DNA of 64,000 bases, taken from positions 744,001 through 808,000 of the forward strand of contig QPFY01000012.1 in NCBI GenBank assembly GCA_003665825.1, given 5' to 3'. Under the pieces are notes generated by a model. The model saw nothing but the letters and a program-made list of their open reading frames with translations, searched no databases and was not told the origin of the DNA. Made by a program: the position numbers and the translations under genes. This DNA comes from Microbotryum silenes-acaulis (taxonomy: Eukaryota > Basidiomycota > Microbotryomycetes > Microbotryales > Microbotryaceae). Below are positions 1 through 11,004 of the stretch, piece after piece; within the stretch, counting starts at the first letter, position 1, and each line of letters begins with the position of its first letter.

Positions 1-2105
1 CGCGTGGCTCCTCACGTGTACCGCTCTTGTGTGGTACGTATTTGTGGTGTTTGGTGTCCCTGGTGGTCCCTGGCCTGACCCTGCGCGCTTTCTCACGCGG
101 ACATTACCCCAGGTTGATGATTCCAGGAGTTGGGTCAGTCGCCGTTTCCTCGATCGCGGACCGATGCAGTCTGCGGGGCTACTCGGCCCGCGGCAGCCTC
201 TTCGGCGCGCGTACTGCACTGCCAGGTCCGAAGGAATTGCTCTACACGGAGTCACTGACGTATTTTGCCCCACTACCGACCGACAGCTACCTGTACTCCG
301 GGTACGTCGCTGGCGTGACCTCGCTCCAGCTATGCCCGGGCTAATCTCCGCTGCCCCGTAATCACCTCTACCGCGATTTGAACAGACTTTGCCGACGAAA
401 AAATGCGTTGACAGTGCTGAGTTTGACCATGCTTTGTATGGGCATCGTGTCTTTCCAGGTCAGTGTTTTCCTCGTTCGGTGCGAAAGACTAGAGCGCCCT
501 GCTGACCCCAAGTGTTTGCACCTGCTTCTACTCCTGCTCCATATTTGCAGTGGTTCTTCTGGGGTAAGTTTGGCGCCTACACACCTCTTTCGAAATCCTT
601 CTTGCGGCGGTAGCTGATTTTTACCGAACGAATATGCACCAACCAGGTTATTCGCTCGCTTTCTCACCGACGGGAGGTCCTTTCTTGGGTGATCTCCGCT
701 TCTTCGTCTTGCGCAACGTCGCCGAGCAACCGGTGCCGCAAGCCAACAACAAAGTCCCGCAAATTGTCTACATGATTTACCAAAACATGTTTGCCGCCCT
801 CGTGCCCGCCGTTTTCATTGGTGCCGCTGCCGAGCGAGGTCGTGTCTTGCCCGCATGCATCTTCTTCTTCTGCTGGTCCACGGTCGTCTACTGCCCCGTC
901 GCGCACTGGATCTGGGCCCCCGAGGGGTGGGCGTTCAAGCTCGGTGTTCTCGATTACGCCGGTGGAGGTCCCATCGAGATCTGCTCGGGTGTTACGGGTC
1001 TCGTCTACAGCATATTCCTCGGTAAGCGACGCGGTTTCGGCACCCCTCTTTTGGCTTTCAAGCCCCACAACGTCTCGTACGTCATCCAGGGCACCATTTT
1101 CCTCTGGGTGGGCTGGCTTGGTTTCAACGGAGGGTCCACGTTCGCCGCCAACTTCAAGGCCGCGTTCGCGATCGTCAACACCAACTTGGCCGCCAGCTTT
1201 GGCGGTCTCGCCTGGATGCTGAGTAAGTTACCCGTGTCGCACCCCTTTCATCCTCGGAGTTCCACTGCGGCTGAAAACTGAACGTTGCCGCGCACTTTCC
1301 TTCCGAATCTCTCAGTCGATTATCGTCTGGAACGAAAGTGGTCTGTCGTTGGATTCTGCACGGGTGCGATTTGCGGTCTCGTTGCCATCACGCCGGCCGC
1401 CGGTTACGTTGGTCCTGCGGCCTCGATCTTCATCGGAGTCATCGCCGCCTCCATTTCCAACTTGTTGACCACCCTCAAGGGTATCTTCAACTTTGACGAC
1501 GCGATGGATATCTACGCTTGCCACGGAGTCGCAGGTATTGTCGGCCTGGTCTTCACCGGTGTTTTCGCAGAACCTTCGTACACGGGCAACGACGGCTACT
1601 CGACAGCTTCGGGATGGATCAAGCACAACTACATACAAGTCGGCTACCAGCTCGGCTACATGTGCGCGGTCTGGGGATACACATTTGTGGTGTGCTTCGC
1701 GCTCATGTTCCTCATCAACCTCATCCCCGGCTGCAAGTTCCGCGTGGACGAGAACCAAGAGATCGTTGGAACTGACGACGCCGAGCTTGGAGAATGGGCC
1801 TATGACTACGTACGCTATATCGAGTCATGATCAATTTTCTGGGTGCTCCTTTCGTTCGGTATGCTGACCTCGCCTCCGCTGCACCCCACCCACAGGTCGT
1901 CAAGAGGCGTGACATTGAGGCTCCCGACGAACTGCGCGACTACCACAGCCAGTCCATGGTCCAACGCCCGCTCGCCGAGATCGCTCGAGTGAGTGGCAAC
2001 TCGTCGAGCCTCGACACGGCGATCCCGCCTGCGTCCGAGACGACGGCGTCAAACGCTCTTGAAAAGTCGGCCCCTGCCGGCAAAACCGAGGAAGTGAGGG
2101 ACTGA
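1..2105 (+). CDS. Ammonium transporter (AMT/MEP family), 5'-truncated
   Basis: Plasma-membrane ammonium permease, Mep2-like. The gene enters from the left edge, so the N-terminus is missing. Exons by splice signals and phase: <1-33, 113-133, 287-301, 386-458, 551-563, 647-1222, 1316-1809, 1896-2105; joined they give 477 residues. The joined frame reads ALVWLMIPGVGYLYSGLCRR, then KNALTVLSLTMLCMG, then WFFWGYSLAFSP, which follow the conserved first helices of fungal Mep2/Amt. Later blocks (DYAGGGPIEICSGVTGLVYS, ITPAAGYVGP, DIYACHGVAGIVG) carry the family's pore region and the His of the HGVAG motif. The C-terminal cytoplasmic tail is Ser-rich (RVSGNSSS), where fungal Mep2 proteins are phospho-regulated by analogy. 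Three consecutive exons of 21, 15 and 73 nt plus a 13-nt exon make the 5' part easy to mis-annotate. Whether it is a sensing-type transceptor cannot be told from sequence. Confidence 0.95.
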
Positions 2106-2585
2106 AGCCGCTAGCTTCCAGCATTTGTTCGAATAGTGTTGATTTGTGATGTTGTGTAGATGGGGATGGGGATGGACGGGTACGCGGCGGACGTGCTCTC
2201 CCGAATCTCGGCAGGACGAGGCACGATCCTCTTTTGCAGCGTTGCTAGTGCAGTGGTCATCGATCGTCGTCGGCGCTGAAACTTGTTTTAATTATAAAGT
2301 GTGATACCCCTGACCCAGCTCGTCGATACGAGTCCCTTTCATTCTGAGGGCCATTTGAACAGCATACGCACCACTGTCATTCAGAATTTCACGGCTAAAG
2401 CGAGACACTCTGGCGCTCTTTGGCAGTCTTTGGCAGTTCTTTGGCGCCGCGAGGACTTGGGAAGCTCCTGAAGTCGTAGCGCGCGTGCTTCTTGGCCTTT
2501 GACCCCCACTCGCAATTCCTGACCAGACCTCTGCGCTTGGGGGGTTCATAGCACCTGAACCGATTTGGATCAACTGGCCAAGATC
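2106..2585. other. Intergenic, AMT to GAR formyltransferase
   Basis: Tandem-oriented spacer. AT-richer at 2285-2300 (a run around attataaag), a possible 3'-end or promoter element. At 2408-2455 there are short imperfect repeats of ctttggcag. No ORF with coding character seen. Confidence 0.5.
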
Positions 2586-3878
2586 ATGGCTCAGGATTCG
2601 CCCACCGCCTCGACGTCATCTGCAGCAGCCAAAGTTCCGCAACCGTGCGAGGCGCTCGAGAATGGCCGCCGGAAATGGCGTGTGACGGTGCTCATCTCTG
2701 GATCTGGTCAGTTGGGGATCATAGTAGAACTAGATAGGATCTGGTGTCTGACATTCGCTTACATATTCCACATGTCGACTTGCGCTGGCTCGGAACGTTC
2801 GCACTTCGCACCTCAACCCCACCGTATCTTACCTTGACGCTCTGTATCGACGGAGCGGCGTATAGGCTCAAACTTGGCAGCCCTGATCGCCGCATTACCT
2901 ACAACACTCTCGCAATGCTGCATCACCTCGGTCTTCAGCAACGCCAAGGATGCCTACGGTCTTCAGCGCGCCGCTTCACATTCGCCGCCCATTCCGGCCT
3001 CGTCCTTTTCCCCCTACAACCACCAGAAAGCCCACCCCGAGTTGTACTCGTCCATCGAAGCTCAACTCAAGTCGCTGCAGCAGCAATCGCAGGCCGCAAA
3101 AGAAGGATCGAGCGAACGCGTCAAGCTTGATCGTGAATGGAAGGAGCTCAAAAAGACCCTCGCCTCGACGATCAAACCACGTTACCAAATCGAGTTGGCC
3201 GAAAGGGTACGAGCGACTCGGCCGGATTTGATCGTACTAGCTGGGTTTATGTTGATTCTGCTACCCGAGACGCTCGAGACGCTGAAGCGCGATTGGGATG
3301 AGGACGACGTCGAGTGGGACGGAGCAGGTTCGACCGTGACCTTGGGCACATCGGCTTATCCTGATCTGACAGGATTGAGAGGACGTTCTATTCCCATCAT
3401 CAACCTACACCCAGCCCTACCGGGAAGCTTCATCGGACCCCACGTGATCGAGGATGCGTGGGAAGCTTTCAACCAGCGCCGATTGCCCGCCAAGGAAGGG
3501 GACACGCCTGGAGCCGTATGGGATCAAGAGAAGGAGAACAAGCCCTCCCCCTTTGGTGAAAAGATCACCAAGACGGGTATCATGATCCATCGGGTGATCC
3601 CCGAGTTGGATCGAGGCGAACCGGTGCTGTGGAAGGAGGTCGAGATGAAGGTCGGGGAGGCGTTGAATGAGCTCAAGGAACGGATACACAAGGTTGAGCA
3701 TGGCGCGATCGTCGAGGCGGTCAAGCAGGTTACGGAGCAACTTGGGCGTGGGACATGGTGGGAGGGTGAGGGTTATCGAGATCAGGGAACCGAGGTGGCA
3801 GCAGACTCGACGAAATCTGCTGCACAGCCTGACTCTGAAAAGGTGACAGCAACAGATGCTGCTTCTGGGGGGAATTAG
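2586..3878 (+). CDS. ADE8: Phosphoribosylglycinamide formyltransferase
   Basis: Transfers the formyl group from 10-formyl-THF to GAR, third step of de novo purine synthesis, cytosolic. Exons 2586-2706 and 2866-3878 join in phase to 377 residues. The splice restores the phosphate-binding loop ISGSGSNLAALI, which is split between exons. NLHPALPG near residue 219 carries the catalytic Asn and His of the GART family, and KTGIMIHRVIPELDRGEPV carries the conserved Asp region. ATG 2586 has a good context (atcATGg). The protein is much longer than the roughly 200-residue bacterial and yeast enzymes because of two insertions: a Gln/Lys-rich helical stretch after residue about 80 and an acidic segment (KRDWDEDDVEWDG) before the HPALPG motif. 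A single-domain enzyme, not the trifunctional animal form. Confidence 0.93.
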
Positions 3879-4166
3879 ACTGGGGTAACAGGTGTAATCT
3901 AATCACTTGTGCTTTGTTGTCTCATTGGAAAGCTGTGATTGTTGCCTGTACACCGATCTGCGCAGCTCGAGTGATGCCGAGTTGCATGGTCCGTGCGCGT
4001 GAGGCTTCCCCGCTTGGCTTCTTCCTCGGCCTCAGAATGCCTCAGCTGCGCTCTCTTGCGCCCCTCGGCCCCCTCTCCTCGACTCCCCACGCGCTCGCTT
4101 CCCCCAGCTGCTGGTCGCCGTCGCCGCCCATCTAGCAACCTCGACAGCACAGCATCAGCGCCAGCG

Positions 4167-7100
4167 ATGTCGGCCGAAGCATTGCCACCTACCCGTAGGT
4201 CGCCTTCCCACGCCCGAGGTGTTCTCCCTGCGGAGTCAGGGCTGCCGTCGTCTGCCATCGTCCGTGGTGGTGGGGCCGCCGCTGCTGCCGGCTGCTGGTG
4301 TGATCGACGCCGGATGACTGACCGGTACTGACCACTGACACCACTGAAGACTGACGCTCATCGGTCTCACTGCTCGCACAGTCGCCGGGTACAGGCCAGC
4401 CCCTAATGAGAAGGAGGCGATGTTGCATCTCTTCAACAGAGGTACGTCTCTTGCACCGTCCGCGCTTGTAATGTAATGTGGCTGCCGGTGACTGATCCAG
4501 CCTCGCCTCATGTGGTGCTACCAACCCGACACAGCCGACACCGATCAGCTCGGCGTGCTCAGTCAGTCAGCTCCGCTTCCTCGGCGCCGAAGGCTTCCCC
4601 CAGCCTACTGATCTTGAACCCGTTCCGTTCCCCACCTCACAGCCGGAGACAAGGCGGTCCCTTTCTTCCAGCACTCGTCGTTGCCGCCGACCTTGCTCGG
4701 CGAGATCTGGCAACTCGCCGACCCCGAGAACAGCGGATTCCTGTCCCCGGACCGGTTCGCCATCGCCTGTCGCTTGATCGGCCACGCCCAGGCCATCGGA
4801 GCCGATGCTCAGATTGATGATAGCTGGGTGGCGACTCGTGCGTTTGCTTCTCTGCCTTGTCCCGTTGAATTTGGAATGCCTAACGCCTCGTTCTCACCGG
4901 CCGTCCCATCCCCACCCTGCCTCTCACGACCCCTCCCCATCAGCGGGACCGTTCCCCAAGTTCGACGGTTACCCTATCCCTCCCAACCTCAGTAAGCCAG
5001 CGGCACCTGCAGCATCTGCGCCCTCGACACCCTCGCGCCCCTCCGCTTCGGCCCTCTCCCCACTCCAGGTTCCCAATAAGGCAGGCGGCCCCGGAACGTC
5101 CGTGACGAATGACGAAAAGCTCCGCTACGCCACGCTGTTTAACAACTCGGGACCTGTCGCTGGATTACTTGATGGTACGTTCGCGCGCGATGAATGTTGT
5201 AGGGCCGTGTCGGTTTCACTGACTTGCTCTCCACGGCGCACGTTCAAACAGGCGAGAAAGCTCGCGACATTTTCATCAAGTCCAAGTTGCCCTTCGAGAC
5301 GCTCGGTCAAATCTGGCATGTCGGAAACTCGAGCATTGGGTTCGACTGGCACACGCTGATTCAGATCCGATCCCAACAGGAACCTCGCCGATACTCACTC
5401 GCGAGGCGCTTTGGACGTGGCCGATTTCACGGTCGGCATGCATCTGATCCAGCACACGATGAATGGGTCTCTGCCGTCACTTCCTGCCGTCCTCAACCCG
5501 GCCCTGTACGCTTCGGCCATCTCGTTGCCTGTGCCCAACACGTCGATGCCCGGATCACCCGCCCTCGGCTCTCGGCTTCCTCAAAGCCCGCTGCGCCAAA
5601 GCAGCGTACCTCCTCGCACCGTTTCCCACTTTGCTTCGACTTCTCCCATCACCCCCGCTCATCCGACCCAGATCCCCTGGGAAATTACTGCGCAGGAAAA
5701 GATGGAGAGCGACGGATACTTTGACGGCATAGACTCGACTCGACTCGGTGCGATCGAAGGGGAGGCGGCGGTCAACTTCTTCATGCAGAGTGGTCTGCCG
5801 ATGGACATCCTGGCCCGGGTATGGGACCTCGCGGATATTCGACAGACGGGTGCTCTCAACAAGGACGAGTTCGCCGTAGCGCTCAAGCTCATTCGCGATC
5901 GCGTCGGCGGCAAGGAGATCCCTGCGGTCCTCCCCGTCGGCTTGACGCCCCCCAGCCTCCGTGCACCCACTGGCTTCGCCGCTTCCCAAGTTCAACCTCA
6001 GCTGGACTTGCTCGATCTGTTGGACGATGACGCGAGCCCCTCAATGTCGACGGGTCCGCCGCTTCGTTCCACCCCCGCTATCGTCCCGCAAGGCACGGGT
6101 AGCTCGTTCCATCAGCAACAGCAAGCCGGCCAACGTAGTCTCTCACCCCAGCTCACTGGACACCAACAGGCCCGTGCCATGTCGCCGCAACTGACTGGAC
6201 AGGCCACGCCGATTTACGGCTTGCAAGGCACGATCTTCCCGCAGGCGACTGGTATGGCGTTGAGCCCTCAGGCGACCGGGTTTGCCAACAATTTCGGGTC
6301 GGGTCAGCAACCGTTACGACAGTCGTCGCTCGCTGGCTCCTCCGGCCCTGTTGTTGCTGCTCCCACGGCCACAGCTACCAACTTTTTCGACGACAACGAC
6401 GATGCCGACACGCAAGCGCACCTCTCGGCGAACCAGACGCAGCTCAAGTCGCTCGAGGCAGAGCACAAGTCTGCTGCCGAGTCCGCGACTAACCTTGCGC
6501 AATCCCGCTCCGAACTCGAGGCCTCCCTTTCGGCGACGACGACGCAGATCAACGAGCTGCAGGTCAAGTTGTCGCAAGCTCGCGCTGCGCACGAAACGGA
6601 ACGTCAGATGGTCGACGATCTTGTCAAGCGCAATCAAGAACAGAAAGCCGTTCTCGCTAGGGCCCGACATGAACTGATCGCGGCCGAATCCGACCTCTCG
6701 GCATTGCGCATGGAGCGTTCCGAGATCGAGGGTCAGCTTTTGCGCGACAAGGAGGACGTTAGGGCGATGAAGAAGAAGATGGCCGATGTCGGTCACGAGA
6801 CGGCGACGATGAAAGAGACGCTCGAGAAACTCAAGAAGGAAGCGCGTCAGCAAAAGGGACTCGTCGCCATCTCGCGAAAGCAGTTGAGTACGGCCGAAGG
6901 CGAGAAGGAGAAGGCCGAAACCGAGCTCAAGGCCGCCGAGCGGAGCGTCGCCAACGGCGAAAGCCTTGCTGGGGTCGAAGCCGTGGAGGAGGACTCTCCT
7001 TTCGATCACTCCCACTCTGTCATAGCACCCAACGTCGGTCACGCCGCTGCAGTCGCTTTGCCTGCCTCACCGCCTGCTGTCGTTTCCCCCGTGGGCTCGG

Positions 7101-9009
7101 TCAGGTCCAACAACCCCTTCGATCGCTGGGGTGGTATTTCTCAAACCGTCACGCCTCAAGCCACCGGAGATGTCACGGCTCCGGCTCCTCACACTAGAGA
7201 GCAACAACCGGCAGCGTCGTCGTCATCGCCTGGCTTGCCTACCGCAGTGGCTGGAGCAGTGGGTGCTGGGGCTATCGCCGCCGCTGGGGCCGTCGCCGCT
7301 GGAGCTGCAGGTCTCTTTGGTTTCGGAAAGAGCGACGAAAGCGAGGCTGAGGACAAGTCATCCGCGCACGCCGACACCTCGGCCGCCGCTCCTATCGAGC
7401 CCTCCGAAACGGACCCGTTCGGAGTTCCGATCGAGCGTGACGCAACCGCAGCGGCCCCGCCGACGTCCAAATCGGCTTTCGACGCCGCTTTCGACGATGG
7501 ATTCGGCGACGATTTCACCGCTTCCTCAGCCCCTGTCGTTGCCTCAACCGCTTCGGCGCCTGCGTTCGACGACGTATTCAACTCTTCTTTCCCGACCGAG
7601 ATTCCGGCTACAGCTCCTCCCGCAACGGAAGCAACAGTCACAGCAGAAGCAGTTCCAGACGCTATCGCACCTGTGGCTGCCTTGGATCGGGCAGAAACCC
7701 CCAGTGTCCCCGCGGAGCCTGTCTCGGCGCACGGAGAGACACCCGTGGCTCCTTCCGCCGCTGAAGAGCTCGTCGACGAGGACGACAGCGACAGCAGCGA
7801 GGACGAGCCCGAGATTGAAGACGCCGTGGGAACACATCATCGCTCGGCCCTCGCGGAGGACGAAGCGGTCGTCACTGCGACTTCGGGCAGCGCGCAAACG
7901 AACTCGGTCTCGGACAGTGGAGAATCCTTTGTCCATGTGCCAGCCGCTGTACCAGAGACGGAGCCAATCCAATCCATTGCTGCCCCCGCCCAGGTTGATG
8001 AGCCCCATGTCACCAAGACGGAGCCTGCACCTGTGGCCACAGCCGTAGATGCCGAACCCCTCACCTCGACAATGCACGACGAATCGATCTCGAGCGATGA
8101 CGATACTTTCGAGGAGGCTTCGCATGGGGATGCCGGACAGACTGAAGCAGCGGCTGCCTCTGAACTGCCCAGAGGATTCCCTACCTCATTAGCAGGACCC
8201 GAAACTCGGTCAGAACCAGCTACCCCTGTTCTCGTATCTACACCGACGAGCGCAACCCCGCAACGAAGAGCCGCTCCCCCTCCCCCTTCGCGATCAACTG
8301 CAAGCTTTTCGTCGACTGCACCTTCGTTCGGCGCAACCACGGCGGATGCGGGTCCTTCGACCTTCTCAAACGCCGACTTTGACGACGATGCGTTCGGTGA
8401 CTCTTTCACTGCTGCGCCTACGACAACGACGACAAGCGGGACCGACGATTTCGACGAAGCCTTCAGTGACCTCGGACCCGCTGTCCCCGTCGAGACGGCA
8501 TCGGCTCCATCAGTCCCACCAGTTGCCGCGCCCGCGCATGGCGAGTTCGATTTTGATGACGAGGCGTTCGACTTCCAACCCGATTTTTCCGAGACCTCGC
8601 CGTCCAAGTCCGTCGCAGGCACGGATCCCGCTTTTGAAGACTCGTTTGCGAGCTTTGATTCTGCATTCGACGATGCGCCCAAGGCGGGTACGACGACTGG
8701 GAAAGCCTTGAGTGACAGTCCCGCGACTGGGTTTGATTTCGATGATACCTTCTCAGGAGGTGCCGCGCCCGCACCGACTGCTGCGACGCTCGATGCGGCG
8801 AAGCCCGACGACGCGGAGGATGTCAAGCAGATCGTTGGAATGGGGTTTTCGAGGAAGCAGGCTTTGGATGCGCTGGAAAAATTTGACGTGAGTTTCGACT
8901 AATCTGTTTCCTTGCCTCGGCCTAATTCGATGCTGACGGTCATCCCTTCCTTTACCCGGGCTCTCAGCATGATGTCAATCGGGCGACGAACTCTCTGCTC
9001 GGCATGTAA
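4167..9009 (+). CDS. Ede1/Eps15-like endocytic scaffold (3 EH domains, coiled coil, UBA)
   Basis: Early clathrin-endocytosis scaffold; EH domains bind NPF peptides and the C-terminal UBA binds ubiquitin. Exons 4167-4194, 4382-4441, 4643-4837, 4944-5174, 5252-5315, 5380-8887, 8968-9009 give 1375 residues. EH1 about 10-105 (LGEIWQLADPENSGFLSPDR), EH2 about 150-230 (LGQIWNLADTHSRGALDVAD), EH3 about 295-385 (ARVWDLADIRQTGALNKDEF). A coiled coil spans about 530-720. The last exon completes a UBA (IVGMGFSRKQALDALEKFDH). The intron inside EH2 (5316-5379) uses a GC donor; only this choice restores the EH motif in frame. Between EH3 and the coiled coil are repeated PQLTG/PQATG motifs. The tail is rich in acidic-Phe clusters such as DDFDEAF. 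The start ATG 4167 lies on a 28-nt coding exon in phase with EH1. Domain order matches yeast Ede1. Confidence 0.93.
5316..5379 (+). other. GC-AG intron inside EH2 of the Ede1-like gene
   Basis: The donor reads TG|gcatgt and the acceptor caacag|G. Removing 64 nt joins ATC TG to G AAC CTC and gives IWNLADTHSRG, the canonical EH core. The nearest GT donor (5320) puts the downstream exon out of frame. A CTGAT branch-like site lies about 20 nt before the acceptor. Confidence 0.75.
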
Positions 9010-9188
9010 AGAAGAAGGAAAAAAACAGATTTTTGTTCTCACTCTCCCTTTCCCGCTTTTGGTGTACATGTGTGGTCGTAACTATTAGAAGAGAAACAAA
9101 GCCTAGGAACACCTCCCCGACGCTGTCCTTGCATCCCTCCCAACGACCTTGGTCCAACCTCTCGTTCGTCAAAACCTATCCCACAATG

Positions 9189-10566
9189 CTAGAGCCCCAA
9201 TTTGGACTTTTGTATCCTCAGAACGATACAAATTCCTGCGACGCTGAGCTCGGAGCCGATGAGGACGCGTTGAAAGGTGGAACTGTTCGATTGGACCCAG
9301 GTGGATTGGAGCGCGAGGAGAGGGGTCACGATCAAGAGAGTCATCGTCGCGTATCCGCTCATTCTTGTGGATCGCATATGTGTCGGAACGGATCAGTTGG
9401 ATAGGTCCATCGGGAAGAAGAAGGAGTAGGACTTTCTGCTCACCTGTGATACTTCCACAAACGCTTGGCCTTGCCTTCCCCACCGAGCAGCATTCTCGCC
9501 AAAGGCGAATAAACAACCACCGCTCCGAACAGGATTTGCAACAAGATCAAACCGAGGGTCAGGAAGCCGAATCGGGCGTGCCAGGTCGTCGCATGTTCGG
9601 CGTTGTGGATCGCCTTGTTGTAGATGATTACGCTGGCACCGGCGAGGACTGGAAATCGGGTTGGAGAAGGTGGTGTTTGGGTTAAGATCCTTCCATGTTC
9701 GATGACGCGCGCGACGGGATGGAATGGTACTAACTGAGGACCAAACCGGAGTATTGGAATAATTGATGGAGTTGGAGACCTTTCCGTTTGAACGAGTTGT
9801 TGGAAGGCTGCGGCTGCAACAAGAGGACGCCTGTGGAATGGCAAGGGATCCCGGTCGAGCAGTTCATTTCGACGAGAAAGTAGGTCAGAGGTCGTGAACA
9901 GGTCAGCTCGTCGGACCATTACAGTGACCAAACACGCCAAGTGTTTTGTGCGACCCACCTTCGGCAAAGAACAAGATGGCCAATGATTGCAACGCCGGGT
10001 GATAGCTGAACAGGCCTGAGTGTATGCACGCCAGTCGGGTCGCCCAAAAAGGTGTCATAAGACAGAGAGCAAGTGCAAAGACGTAAGGTAGGGTCTCTTA
10101 CCGGCTGGATGCTCGTACAAGAGCAACCATGTCGCGATCGTCGAGCCCAGCAGTCCAATCTGCGGCTCGATTCAAGCGGGAGGTGATTGGTCAGCCGTCC
10201 GTTAAGAGTGCTTGGTCGCCCCCCCCCCCACATGGAGGGAGTTTCGTCGTGCCGTCCTCGGGGTCAGCGCCGCGCGGGTGCGAGGTCGTCACGTCTATTC
10301 ACGCGTCATGCACGTCATGACCAACGTCCCGGCGACCCGCGCCCGAGTTGGTGAGTGCTTACCTGAGCTAAAGGTGCCGCCCATCCCTTCAGCAAACTTT
10401 GTTGGAGGTACGGTCCAGCCGTAGGCGTAGGCGAAGTGTGGGATGACATCCTTTCGGCATCGACGTCGCCAGTGGCAGCAGGAGACGAGGAAGCTGCGTT
10501 CAGACCGCGCGGTAACAACGGGTCCACTTCGGCACCGGTCAGAACAGGGCGTTGCGCGGTCGTCAT
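9189..10566 (-). CDS. Cytochrome b561 domain membrane protein
   Basis: Predicted transmembrane haem protein of the b561 fold (transmembrane electron transfer; substrate unknown). Exons (minus, 5' to 3'): 10566-10363, 10159-10102, 10015-9959, 9830-9735, 9648-9444, 9363-9189, joined in phase to 264 residues. The N-terminal 65 residues are polar and low-complexity. Five or six hydrophobic helices follow. Four helix-associated His residues are visible, in FSYHPALQSLA, LQLHQLFQYSG, TWHARFGFLT and WKYHRMSGY, which fits the two-haem b561 pattern. No DOMON or reductase domain is attached, so this is the stand-alone type. The ATG at 10566 begins MTTAQRPVLTG; an upstream in-frame extension exists but lacks an ATG start that I favour. 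Confidence 0.82.
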
Positions 10567-11004
10567 TGCTTTCTTGCTACTGAAGTCCTCGAGGGTATTC
10601 AGGTGCTTTGCAGGTAGGAGGAGAATTACAAGGGAGATTAAAGTGCATCCAAGAACTGCTCCCGAGAGGGGGGAAGGAGCGCTTACCAGAAAGTTTGACC
10701 AGGTTTTGACCGGCCGCCAGAGGCGTCCGATCAGATAATCACCGATCGGGGACGACGACGACCAACCTTCGAGATCGAGGCGCCGCTTGCCTTCGCGCGC
10801 TCGGGCCGGTCTGTGCTTGGGCATGCGAGAGGAGACACCGATTGCGGGGATGCTGCACGGTATTACACGATCACTAAACGAGCGGGGTGAACATGCAAGA
10901 AATCTGAACGTTGGGATCAGAACCAAAAAGAAGTGCTACATGGGGCTAGAAATGGAATGCGAGGAAAGAAAGTTCCCAGGTCCCCTCCGAAATCAAGACG
11001 GACC
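10567..11004. other. Intergenic between two minus-strand genes
   Basis: Holds the 5' flank of the b561 gene and the 3' flank of the protease gene. No coding character recognised. Confidence 0.45.

Noticed and set aside
5320..5379. GT donor at 5320 for the EH2 intron
   Set aside because: Leaves the downstream exon out of frame and destroys the EH core; the GC donor four bases upstream fits exactly.
7837..8826. 329-codon antisense open frame in the Ede1-like gene
   Set aside because: Shadow of the Ala/Ser/Asp-rich sense frame; composition is a mirror of that bias.
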